NCBI RefSeq assembly: GCF_947503705.1
Contig: NZ_CANNES010000004.1
Location: 64,001-128,000, forward strand
DNA length: 64,000 nucleotides
Origin: an uncultured Tateyamaria sp.
GTDB lineage: Bacteria; Pseudomonadota; Alphaproteobacteria; Rhodobacterales; Rhodobacteraceae
Reading direction: 5' to 3'
Position numbers and translations under genes: made by a program. The notes beneath the pieces were generated by a model that did no database searches, had not been told where the DNA came from, and saw only the letters and a list, made by a program, of their open reading frames with translations. Shown here piece by piece: positions 55,142-63,121 of this stretch. Every line of letters begins with the position of its first letter. The first letter of the stretch is position 1.

Positions 55142-56119
55142 ATGACATATGCTTTGAAAGTGGGCGTCGCGTTGGCGCTGACGGCCACGACGGCCCTGGC
55201 CGATGGCCATGCCCAAAACTGGGACATGCCGATGGCCTATGCGGCAACCAACTACCACTCTGAACAGGGCGTTCTGTTTGCCGAGCGGGTCGCGGAATAT
55301 ACCGATGGCGCGATCAACATCACCGTACACCCGGGCGGTTCGCTCTTTGGCGGCGGCGACATTAAACGTGCGATCCAGACCGGTCAGGTGCCAATTGGCG
55401 AACGCTTTATGTCCGCGCACGCAAACGAGGCCCCGCTGCTGGGGTGGGACAACCTGCCGTTCATCGCGACAAGCTATGCCGAAAATGCCAAGCTGTGGGA
55501 AGCTGCCCGCGACAGCGTGAATGCCCAATTGGCCGATCTGAACCTCGTGGCGCTGTATACGTGCCCGTGGCCGGGCCAGGGGTTTTACTTCAACAAAGAG
55601 GTTGCGTCCTCTGCCGATACCCAGGGCATCAAGTTCCGCAGCTATAACTCGGCCACGGCCACCTTTGCCGAAGAGCTGGGCATGATCCCCGTGCAGATCG
55701 AAGCCGCCGAACTAAGCCAGGCTCTGGCCACCGGCGTCGCGTCTTCGTTCATTTCGTCGGGGTCCACCGGCTATGACCGCAAAGTGTGGGAGCATCTGAG
55801 CCATTACTACAAGGTCAACGCCTGGTTGCCGCGAAACTATGTGATGGTCAACACGCAAGTCTGGGAAGCGCTGGACGCCGAAACGCAAGCGGGCATCCAA
55901 AAAGCAGCCGATGAAACCGCTGCCTCTTGTGCTGCAAAGTCCGAGGAACTGGCCAACTTCTATTTCGATGAGCTGGCCAAGAACGGTATGACCGTGGCCG
56001 ATGCAGGCCCCGATTTTCTGGCAGAGCTGGAAGTGATCGGTGCCAAGATGACCGAAGAGTGGCTGGCCAGTGCCGGTGACGCAGGTCAAGCGATCATCGA
56101 CGCTTACAAAGCCGAGTAA
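55142..56119 (+). CDS. TRAP transporter substrate-binding protein, DctP type
   Basis: Periplasmic solute receptor, 325 residues from ATG 55142 after GGGAG, with signal peptide YALKVGVALALTATTALA. The DctP fold is shown by YHSEQGVLFAERVAEYTDGAINITVHPGGSLFGG, the conserved arginine in IKFRSYNSATATFAEELG that pairs with a substrate carboxylate in relatives, and the strand-helix LPRNYVMVNTQVWEAL. It serves the DctQ/DctM genes that follow. Ligands are probably carboxylates or amino acids, given the operon. Confidence 0.93.
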   Translation: MTYALKVGVALALTATTALADGHAQNWDMPMAYAATNYHSEQGVLFAERVAEYTDGAINITVHPGGSLFGGGDIKRAIQTGQVPIGERFMSAHANEAPLLGWDNLPFIATSYAENAKLWEAARDSVNAQLADLNLVALYTCPWPGQGFYFNKEVASSADTQGIKFRSYNSATATFAEELGMIPVQIEAAELSQALATGVASSFISSGSTGYDRKVWEHLSHYYKVNAWLPRNYVMVNTQVWEALDAETQAGIQKAADETAASCAAKSEELANFYFDELAKNGMTVADAGPDFLAELEVIGAKMTEEWLASAGDAGQAIIDAYKAE

Positions 56120-56130
56120 GTCGGCGATGG

Positions 56131-56157
56131 GCGGCCCCCGACAGGGCCGCTCTTTTC
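56131..56157 (+). terminator. hairpin between dctP-like and dctQ-like genes
   Basis: GCGGCCC and GGGCCGC are perfect 7-bp arms with a 6-base loop, followed by TCTTTTC. It lies 12 bases after the dctP-like stop and 20 bases before the dctQ-like start. It probably acts as an intercistronic attenuator giving excess receptor message. Confidence 0.7.
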
Positions 56158-56176
56158 ATGTTCAGGAGCCACCAAC

Positions 56177-56890
56177 ATGCGTGATTGGTCCCCAATTCTG
56201 GGCCTGCCTCTTTGGGTGTGGCTGTTTGTTTTTCCCAGCGTGATTGCGCTGATCTGCTGGTGGTTGGGGCCGCGCGCGGCGCGGGCCTTGCGGCCTGTCT
56301 GGAAGCTTCTGGATGGGCTTTACCTTGCCTCGGGCGCGATGGCGGCTCTGTTCATGGTCACCATCCTTGGCCTCATTGTGGCAGGCATGGTGGCCCGCTG
56401 GATCGGCGTTGCCCTGCCCGGGACAACGGAATTCGCGGGCTACGCCATGGCGGCCACATCGTTTTTTGCGCTGTCACACGCAATGACGCGGGGCGCGCAC
56501 ATCAGGGTGTCGATCCTGCTCAATGCCAACCGGTTCCTGAACCGATGGCTTGACGTATTTGCCGTTTTTGGCGCGGCTGTCATCGCCACCTACTTCGCGC
56601 GCTACGCAGTCAAAACCAATGTCTTTTCCGAGATGTTGAATGACCGGACCCAAGGGCAAGACCAAATCCCCGAATGGGTGGTGACCCTGCTGTCGTTGCC
56701 ATCGCGCGCGCCCGTCGAATGGGGTACGGCCATGGCCGACACGTCATCCGAGCTGGTCTATACCCCCGTCTGGGTGCCACAACTGGCCATGTCCATCGGA
56801 ACAATCCTCTTGGCCATCGCACTTTGGGACACGCTGTGCCGGATGCTCGCCACCGGTGAAAACCCGATCCAAGGGGAGGCGGTGGAATGA
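56177..56890 (+). CDS. TRAP transporter small permease, DctQ type
   Basis: Four-helix small membrane subunit, 237 residues, longer than the usual ~170-200. It has an extra N-terminal helix (WVWLFVFPSVIALICWWLG) and TMs around LFMVTILGLIVAGMVARWIG, YAMAATSFFALSHAMTRGAHIRVSILL and a C-terminal QLAMSIGTILLAIALWDTL. The hydrophilic loop HAMTRGAHIRVS is characteristic. Its stop overlaps the DctM start (ATGA). Confidence 0.9.
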   Translation: MRDWSPILGLPLWVWLFVFPSVIALICWWLGPRAARALRPVWKLLDGLYLASGAMAALFMVTILGLIVAGMVARWIGVALPGTTEFAGYAMAATSFFALSHAMTRGAHIRVSILLNANRFLNRWLDVFAVFGAAVIATYFARYAVKTNVFSEMLNDRTQGQDQIPEWVVTLLSLPSRAPVEWGTAMADTSSELVYTPVWVPQLAMSIGTILLAIALWDTLCRMLATGENPIQGEAVE

Positions 56891-58194
56891 CCGAAGCCTA
56901 CGCGACCGTTGTCTTCCTCTTTGTCCTCTTTGCCCTGCTGGGTTCTTCCATCTGGGTCGGCCTTGCCCTGATGGGTGTCGCCTGGGTCGGGATGGAACTG
57001 TTTACCACACGCCCCGCGGGCGACGCGATGATCACTACGATCTGGACGGGAGCCAGCAGTTGGACGCTGACCGCCTTGCCCCTCTTTATCTGGATGGGCG
57101 AAATCCTATACCGCACGCGCCTGTCCCAGGACATGTTTCGGGGTCTGGCCCCCTGGATGCGCTGGCTGCCCGGGGGGCTCTTGCATACCAACATCGCGGG
57201 CTGCACAATTTTTGCTGCTGTGTCCGGCTCTTCTGCTGCTACGCTGACCACTGTGGGCAAGATGTCGATCCCCGAACTGCGTGCGCGGGGATACCCTGAA
57301 TACATGATCATCGGGACGCTTGCAGGCGCCGCCACGCTGGGCCTCATGATCCCGCCTTCGCTGACCCTGATCGTTTACGGCGTGTCCATCAACGAAAGCA
57401 TCATCGAGCTGTTCATGGCAGGGATCATTCCGGGCCTTGTGCTGGCGAGCCTCTTTGCCAGCTATATCGTCGGTTGGCACTTCCTGCGTCGTCACGAACG
57501 ACCCGCACCGGAACCGGGGATGTCCCTTGGTGCGATGATCTATGAAAGCCGCTTTCTGGTTCCTGTTCTCTGCCTCGTCTTTGCGGTCATCGGGTCGATG
57601 TATTTCGGCTGGGCCACCGCGACAGAGGCGGCGGCGGTGGGTGTGCTGGGGTCGCTCTTGCTGGCAGCGTTCCAACGTTCGCTCACTCCGCAGGCTTTCA
57701 TTGCCTCGCTGATGGGGGCCACGCGGACATCGGCCATGATCGCGCTGATCCTGATGGGGGCGGCGTTTTTGTCGCTCGCCATGGGCTTTACCGGCCTGCC
57801 CCGTGCACTGGCGGCGGCGATTGACGAGATGAACCTGTCGCCCATCACGCTGATCGCCGCGCTCACGGTCTTCTACATCATACTGGGCATGTTCCTCGAC
57901 GGCATCTCGTCCGTCGTCCTGACCATGGCCATTGTAGAACCGATGATCCGTCAGGCGGGCATCGACGTGATCTGGTTCGGTATCTTCATCGTTGTTGTCG
58001 TTGAGATGGCGCAGGTCACACCGCCCATCGGCTTTAACCTCTTTGTGCTGCAAGGCATGACCAAACACGAAATTTCCTACATCTCGAAAGTGGCGCTGCC
58101 CATGGTTGGGCTGATGTTGCTGATGGTTGTGATCCTCGTGGTTTGGCCGGAACTGGCGACGTGGCTGCCGGACAATATTCGCGGCTCGGGATGA
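56887..58194 (+). CDS. TRAP transporter large permease, DctM type
   Basis: A 435-residue 12-helix ion-coupled channel subunit. Typical segments are GSSAATLTTVGKMSIPELRARGYPEYMIIGTLAGAATLGLMIPPSLTLIVYGV, FLDGISSVVLTMAIVEPMI and MAQVTPPIGFNLFVLQGMT. It imports the DctP ligand using the sodium gradient. The stop overlaps the downstream racemase start by four bases, so that enzyme is part of the same unit. Confidence 0.95.
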   Translation: MTEAYATVVFLFVLFALLGSSIWVGLALMGVAWVGMELFTTRPAGDAMITTIWTGASSWTLTALPLFIWMGEILYRTRLSQDMFRGLAPWMRWLPGGLLHTNIAGCTIFAAVSGSSAATLTTVGKMSIPELRARGYPEYMIIGTLAGAATLGLMIPPSLTLIVYGVSINESIIELFMAGIIPGLVLASLFASYIVGWHFLRRHERPAPEPGMSLGAMIYESRFLVPVLCLVFAVIGSMYFGWATATEAAAVGVLGSLLLAAFQRSLTPQAFIASLMGATRTSAMIALILMGAAFLSLAMGFTGLPRALAAAIDEMNLSPITLIAALTVFYIILGMFLDGISSVVLTMAIVEPMIRQAGIDVIWFGIFIVVVVEMAQVTPPIGFNLFVLQGMTKHEISYISKVALPMVGLMLLMVVILVVWPELATWLPDNIRGSG

Positions 58195-58841
58195 GACCTG
58201 CAGTCACGGTTTTGCAGCTGGACACGCATTTCCCCCGCGTGCCGGGGGATGTGGCCAGCACCGACAGTTATGCGGCGCAGGTCGAGATCGTTCGCATCCC
58301 TGCGGCATCCGTGGGCCAGATCGTCACGGGCAATCCCGGTGCTGTGGATATCGCACCATTTGAGGCCGCGTTGCGGGCGGCGCGCGGCGACGTAATCACA
58401 ACGTCCTGCGGGTTTCTGGCCCATTGGCAGACGCATTTGGCGGCGCTGACAGACCGACCCGTCATTGCCTCCGCTTTGACAGCCCTGCCCGATCTGGACG
58501 GCCCAGTGACCGTGTTGACCTTTGACGCGGACAAGCTGGTCGCGGGGCACGGTGCGGTTCTGGCCCACGCGGATGAAGTCATTGGATTGAGGCCTGACAT
58601 GCATCTGCGCCGCGTGATCGAAGGTGATTTGGATGCCCTTGACCAAGCAGTAGCCGGAAGAGAGGTTGCGGCTTTGGTCGCGCACTCCGTGCCCAGAGAT
58701 ACCGCAACTCTGCTGCTGGAGTGCACCAACCTGCCCCCGTATAAACCGGCCATCCGTGACGTGTTCGCAGGGCGGATCGTGGACATTCTAACTCAGATCG
58801 AGCGCGCACGCCCCGGAACGGTAAAGCCCGCTTTCCTTTAG
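58191..58841 (+). CDS. Asp/Glu/hydantoin racemase-family protein
   Basis: A 216-residue cofactor-independent racemase-type protein; ATG 58191 overlaps the DctM stop. The two expected catalytic cysteines are present in TTSCGFLAHWQ and LLECTNLPPYK. The family includes aspartate/glutamate racemases, hydantoin racemases and maleate isomerase. Its place in an operon with a DadA-like oxidase suggests it produces the enantiomer that the oxidase can use. It ends tail to tail with the iclR stop, overlapping by four bases. Confidence 0.9.
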   Translation: MRPAVTVLQLDTHFPRVPGDVASTDSYAAQVEIVRIPAASVGQIVTGNPGAVDIAPFEAALRAARGDVITTSCGFLAHWQTHLAALTDRPVIASALTALPDLDGPVTVLTFDADKLVAGHGAVLAHADEVIGLRPDMHLRRVIEGDLDALDQAVAGREVAALVAHSVPRDTATLLLECTNLPPYKPAIRDVFAGRIVDILTQIERARPGTVKPAFL

Positions 58842-59623
58842 GCTGTACCCAGATGCAACCGCGTCATGTCGTCGGAACATTTGCGCAGCGCAGGCAGCCA
58901 ATCGATCATATCGACCAGCTTGCGGCGCTGAACCGGGGCATGCACCGATAGCGTCGCCAAGAGCTTGCCCTGACCGTCCAGTACCGGCACGGCGATGGCG
59001 GCCATGCCAGTCATGAATTCCTCGTTGTCCGTGGAATAGCCGCGCGCGCGCGTCGTTTCCAATTCGGCCATAAGGGCGTCGAAATCGGTCAGTGTCTGCT
59101 CGGTCTGGGCCGCCAAGGGCCGGGCCGTCAGGATAGAGCGCAGAATATGGGGGCGCAGCGTCGACAGATACATCTTGCCGCTGGCGGTACAGTGAAAGGG
59201 CACTTGGGTGCCCACAGGCAGTTGGATGCGCAATGGCCATTCGGTTTCGGCGCGGTCAAGATATGTCATCCCCTCTCGGTCCGGCGTGGCCAGGTTGCAG
59301 GTCTCGCCCAATTGCTCGGCTAAACCCCGCATCAGGGTCAGCCGTCCGGTGCGCAAGTGTTCGGCTGACATGGTACTGATGGCCAGGGCCCGCAAACGGG
59401 GCCCGGGCCCATAAGATCTGCCGTCGATGTCGCGTTGCAGTAAGCCTTCGGCCTCGGCGGTTTGCAGCAAGCGGTGCACAGTTGGTTTGGGCAATCCAAG
59501 TGCTGCAATCAGGGCCGAAGGTTTGACGGCGACCCCGCGACGCGCCACCTCTTCCATCACCATGAGCAAGCGCATGTTGGTGGGGATTTGGCCGTCTTTG
59601 CGGGGTCGGTGATCGTCTGGCAT
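58838..59623 (-). CDS. IclR-family regulator
   Basis: A 261-residue regulator from ATG 59623 (MPDDHRPRKDGQIP); an in-frame start 63 bases upstream lies in the preceding dctM gene and is unlikely. The winged helix is at residues ~15-70 (AALGLPKPTVHRLLQTAEAEGLL) and a GAF-like effector domain follows (VPFHCTASGKMYLSTL and RGYSTDNEEFMTGMAAIAVPVLD). It is the last gene of the TRAP operon on this strand, so it probably controls that operon and the divergent GMC oxidoreductase via the dyad at 63026-63044. Confidence 0.92.
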   Translation of the reverse strand: MPDDHRPRKDGQIPTNMRLLMVMEEVARRGVAVKPSALIAALGLPKPTVHRLLQTAEAEGLLQRDIDGRSYGPGPRLRALAISTMSAEHLRTGRLTLMRGLAEQLGETCNLATPDREGMTYLDRAETEWPLRIQLPVGTQVPFHCTASGKMYLSTLRPHILRSILTARPLAAQTEQTLTDFDALMAELETTRARGYSTDNEEFMTGMAAIAVPVLDGQGKLLATLSVHAPVQRRKLVDMIDWLPALRKCSDDMTRLHLGTA

Positions 59624-59631
59624 GGGTCCAC

Positions 59632-60987
59632 TTACGTTGGCAGCAACATCAGGGCAAGGTTCGGCGTCATCGCCACCAGCACCCAAATCGCGATGAGCGA
59701 GAAGAGATACATGGTGGAGTACCGAAGCAGCCGGAAATATGGAACACCGGTGACACCCGATGCAACATAAAGGTTAAGCCCATAAGGTGGCGTGATGAAA
59801 CCGATGGACGCCCCAACGAGGAAGACAACCGCAAAGTGGATCGGGTCAACGCCCACAGATGCAGCAATCGGGGCCAGGATCGGCGCTAGAATGATGGTGA
59901 CGGGCAGCGATTCAAGGATCATCCCCGACACGAACACGATGGCCATGGCTGTGAATAGCACCGGATAGTACCCGCCCATGCCGCGCAAGAGATCACCGAT
60001 GACCTCGGACGCACCAAGCGCACCCAGTACCTGCTGCATCACGATAGACACGGCAATGAGTGGCGTCAGGATGCCCGCAATCTGCGCTGAGCGCACAACC
60101 ACCGAAGGCACGTCCACGAGGCGGAAACCCTCTACCACAACCATGGAAGCAAAGGGTTTTTCGTCCACAGGTGCACTTTGATCCGTGCCCATCAGTTTGT
60201 TCAGCGGATAGCTGATCACACCGACAATGATCCCAAAGCCCACGGTCACACCGGCCGCCTCAGTCGGCGAGAACTTGCCCGTGTAGATGCCCCAAAGCAC
60301 CAAGCCGATGGCGAAAAAGCCGAGCCAGGCGCCGATCGCTGTTTTGAACACGCGGAAGGGCGACAGCTTGATCAGGATGCCCCACTTGTTGATGGTCGAG
60401 ACGATGAAACACATCGACATCATAGCCAGAACCATCAAGGAGCCCGGGATGATCCCTGCGATGAACAGGTCGGAGATCGGCAGGTTCATCAGGAAGCCGT
60501 AGACGATAAAGATGATCGAGGGCGGAATGATGATCCCGACCGTACCGCCCGCAGCCGCCGTGGCAGCAGAGAAGCGTTCGTCGTAGCCGCCTTTGGTCAT
60601 TTCAGGGTGCAGCATCGAACCGATGGTGGCTGTTGTCGCCGAGTTCGAGCCTGAGATCGCGGCGAAAAGGCCGCAGGCCCCAATGGCCGCCATGGCCAGA
60701 CCACCGCGCAGCCAGCCCAGACACGCGTAGGCAAAATCTGACAGTCGCTTGGCGATCCCTGATTTGTTGATCAGGTCCCCCGTCAGGATGAACAAGGGCA
60801 TCGCCAAAAGGGCAAAGCCATCCTTGAATACGTTGAGCAATTCGTTGCCAGCGTTGTCGAGCGTGAGACCAATGACAAGGCTACAGCCCACCGACCAGTA
60901 AAAGATCACCAGTAGAACGGGCGTGCCCAACATGAACAGCATCGTCACCGCGATGGAGATCAGCGTAATCCAGGTTCCGTCGGTCAT
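59632..60987 (-). CDS. TRAP transporter large permease, DctM type
   Basis: A 451-residue multi-helix permease with GLFAAISGSNSATTATIGSMLHPEMTKGGYDERF, GGTVGIIIPPSIIFIVYGFLM, GMILESLPVTIILAPILAPI and GFITPPYGLNLYVASGVTG, all DctM hallmarks. The start overlaps the DctQ stop (TAATG). It ends eight bases before the iclR start, so the regulator gene is cotranscribed. Confidence 0.95.
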   Translation of the reverse strand: MTDGTWITLISIAVTMLFMLGTPVLLVIFYWSVGCSLVIGLTLDNAGNELLNVFKDGFALLAMPLFILTGDLINKSGIAKRLSDFAYACLGWLRGGLAMAAIGACGLFAAISGSNSATTATIGSMLHPEMTKGGYDERFSAATAAAGGTVGIIIPPSIIFIVYGFLMNLPISDLFIAGIIPGSLMVLAMMSMCFIVSTINKWGILIKLSPFRVFKTAIGAWLGFFAIGLVLWGIYTGKFSPTEAAGVTVGFGIIVGVISYPLNKLMGTDQSAPVDEKPFASMVVVEGFRLVDVPSVVVRSAQIAGILTPLIAVSIVMQQVLGALGASEVIGDLLRGMGGYYPVLFTAMAIVFVSGMILESLPVTIILAPILAPIAASVGVDPIHFAVVFLVGASIGFITPPYGLNLYVASGVTGVPYFRLLRYSTMYLFSLIAIWVLVAMTPNLALMLLPT

Positions 60988-61658
60988 TACGTATCTCCCC
61001 CGATTACGGCTTGGCCAATGAGCGTCTCATTGTTGCGGTATTTTGACATATCAATCAGCGCGTTGCTAAGAACGCGGCCCGCCATCATGATGAAACAGAG
61101 CGGCATGGTGATGATGAACCACCAGCGCATGACGCCGTCCGTGCCCAGAACGATCTGGAAATTGTCATAGGTGTTGACGGTAATGCGGGACATGGTCGTC
61201 ACGCAGATGATGCAGAAGGCGAACCACAGGATGTTGTCCATCAGTAGGCAGTAATACTGGTTGCGATGGCTCATCTTGGCCCGGAATTCGCTAAAGCTGA
61301 GATGGGTACGCAGCTTGACGTTATAGGAACAGCCGTACCAGGACATGATCATGAAGATCAGCGGCGGAATGGTCGTGGACCAAGGCACTTGGCTGGAAAA
61401 GACGAAGCGCTGGATCACACCAACAAAGATGATCACGGCGATGAGGATATAGGCCGTCACAGCAATTGTGCGCTCAAGATGCCGGTCGAGCACTGGCGCC
61501 GCCTTGTAAAGGTAGTGCACCGCAATGGCGCCGATCACGGTCAGTGGTGCAAACACCAACCAGGCCGCATCAGAACGATAGGCCTGTGTCACTTTGAAAT
61601 TTATATCGCCACTCAACGTCGCAGTGACGATGGTGGTCGCGTCCGCCCAGATCGACAT
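60987..61658 (-). CDS. TRAP transporter small permease, DctQ type
   Basis: A 223-residue four-helix membrane protein with WLVFAPLTVIGAIAVHYL, TIAVTAYILIAVIIFVGVIQRFV, a cytoplasmic NVKLRTHLSFSEFRAKM loop, YYCLLMDNILWFAFCIICVTTMS and WWFIITMPLCFIMMAGRVL. The arrangement and partner genes identify DctQ. A terminator-like hairpin separates it from the DctP gene upstream. Confidence 0.88.
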   Translation of the reverse strand: MSIWADATTIVTATLSGDINFKVTQAYRSDAAWLVFAPLTVIGAIAVHYLYKAAPVLDRHLERTIAVTAYILIAVIIFVGVIQRFVFSSQVPWSTTIPPLIFMIMSWYGCSYNVKLRTHLSFSEFRAKMSHRNQYYCLLMDNILWFAFCIICVTTMSRITVNTYDNFQIVLGTDGVMRWWFIITMPLCFIMMAGRVLSNALIDMSKYRNNETLIGQAVIGGDT

Positions 61659-61718
61659 CTGGCGCCCCTCCCTTTGATTCTTGTTTGTCGACTATGTCGC
61701 ATTTTCGCGATCTTGGAC

Positions 61719-61747
61719 AAAAAAGCCGGCCCCGTTTCGGGGGCCGA
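61719..61747 (-). terminator. intercistronic terminator between dctP-like and dctQ-like genes
   Basis: On the minus strand, GGGGCC/GGCCCC arms around a GAAACG-like loop are followed by a six-T run. It follows the DctP stop by 22 bases. It should reduce read-through into dctQM and so balance receptor over permease. Confidence 0.75.
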
Positions 61748-61769
61748 CCTGTTGACGCCTAGGCGGCGA

Positions 61770-63002
61770 TTAGGCTTTCCACCAGCGGCGGGGTTCGACG
61801 TTCTCGGGCAGTGTGTCGCCCGGGATCGTGCGGACCTCGTCGTAGATTTCCTGGTAGGTGTCTGCGCCACCCTGCCAACCGTTGATGCGCTCGCGCCACT
61901 CTTCCCACAGTGCGGGCTGGTACTCGGGCGAACACATTTCTTCGGCCTTCTTGATCTCTGCATCCGACAGGAAAGCGTTGCGCACGTTGTTTTGCGCAAA
62001 GATCGAGTTTGGCATCATCGGATCGGACATGCCGACTGTGTTGATCAGTGCCACTTCGTTGGCGGCCTGCACGTGGGTCTGCGCCCAGTACGAGGACTCC
62101 ATAACCGCGTCCTGCAACTCGCCACCAAGGCTGTCGAACACGGAGGCGTTCATCGCCGTGTGCTCTGTGCCGCAGAAGAAGTTCAGGTGCACCGATTGGG
62201 ACACAACAGGCGACATGTTGGCATATGCCACAGCCGACGCCCATGTTTCCGCACCGTCGATCAGGCCCTGTTTCAGACCGTCGAGGGTTTCTTCCCACGC
62301 CACCGGAACCGGGTTCAGGTTCAGCGCCGTCATAGCGATTCGACCCAATTGTGTGCCAGTCACACGGTTTTTGGTGCCAAAGAGTTGCTCGACCGAGGTG
62401 ACTGTCGGCTTGTCTTCCCAGGCCAGACCCAACTGAATGCCGCGCAGTTCGGCGTGGCTGAACAGGAATTTCAGGCCGTGGCGACGCTCATAGGGCTCGC
62501 GCAGCAGTTCCTGAGACTTGGGCGAGTAAAGGAAGTGGTACTGGTCCGCACGGTTACGGAACATATACGCATAGTCCAATACGTTCAGGTAGGGTGCGCC
62601 ACCAGCGGAGTTCTGGGTCGAGGCCGCATAGATGTCGATGATGCCCTGCTGTGCTTTCTCAACGCAGGAAACCTGACCACAAATCTGGTTATCCCCAATG
62701 AATTCAACGCGAATCTCGCCGTCTGTGCGGCTTTCCAGGTCGCGGGCAAATTCCAGAGCACCGGCACGTTCGATCAGCAGGTTGCGTGCGTTAAAGCCCG
62801 CAGCCCCGAACTTCAGCATGAACTTTGGCTCTTTGGCAAAGCGCTTTTCGTAAGTGGATTCAGCCGCCGATGCGAGGTTTGCAAGGCTCATAGCCCCGCC
62901 AAAACCGCCTGCCGCCAAAAGCGTGGAGCTCATGCCATAACGGCCTGCCACTTTAAACAAATCGCGGCGGGAAATGCCGTTGATTTTGTCACTAATTCCC
63001 AT
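61770..63002 (-). CDS. TRAP transporter substrate-binding protein, Tat-exported
   Basis: A 410-residue DctP-type receptor, larger than usual. It carries a twin-arginine signal (GISRRDLFKVAGRYGMSSTLLAAGGFG) rather than a Sec signal, so the protein or a bound ligand folds before export. The mature part has YEKRFAKEPKFMLKFGAA, GDNQICGQVSCVEKAQQGIIDIYAAS, NRVTGTQLGRIAMTALNLNPVPV and QGLIDGAETWASAVAYANM. Ligand unknown. ATG 63002 is divergent from the GMC oxidoreductase gene. Confidence 0.92.
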   Translation of the reverse strand: MGISDKINGISRRDLFKVAGRYGMSSTLLAAGGFGGAMSLANLASAAESTYEKRFAKEPKFMLKFGAAGFNARNLLIERAGALEFARDLESRTDGEIRVEFIGDNQICGQVSCVEKAQQGIIDIYAASTQNSAGGAPYLNVLDYAYMFRNRADQYHFLYSPKSQELLREPYERRHGLKFLFSHAELRGIQLGLAWEDKPTVTSVEQLFGTKNRVTGTQLGRIAMTALNLNPVPVAWEETLDGLKQGLIDGAETWASAVAYANMSPVVSQSVHLNFFCGTEHTAMNASVFDSLGGELQDAVMESSYWAQTHVQAANEVALINTVGMSDPMMPNSIFAQNNVRNAFLSDAEIKKAEEMCSPEYQPALWEEWRERINGWQGGADTYQEIYDEVRTIPGDTLPENVEPRRWWKA

Positions 63003-63025
63003 GCTATCCTCCCTGATGCATATTA

Positions 63026-63044
63026 TTGAGACGTTTCATCTCAA
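63026..63044. promoter_or_regulatory. inverted repeat in TRAP/GMC divergent promoter, IclR operator candidate
   Basis: TTGAGA and TCTCAA are perfect 6-bp arms separated by 7 bp (CGTTTCA) in the 119-bp gap between the dctP-like start (63002) and the GMC start (63122). It is the only clear dyad in the gap and fits a shared operator for the IclR protein encoded at 58838-59623. Confidence 0.55.
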
Positions 63045-63121
63045 AAAAGACTAGCTTAAGAAAAACAATCTGCATAGGTTTTTTTCAAACGAGTTCCAGA
63101 GAATCTGAAGGAGGATCGCGC

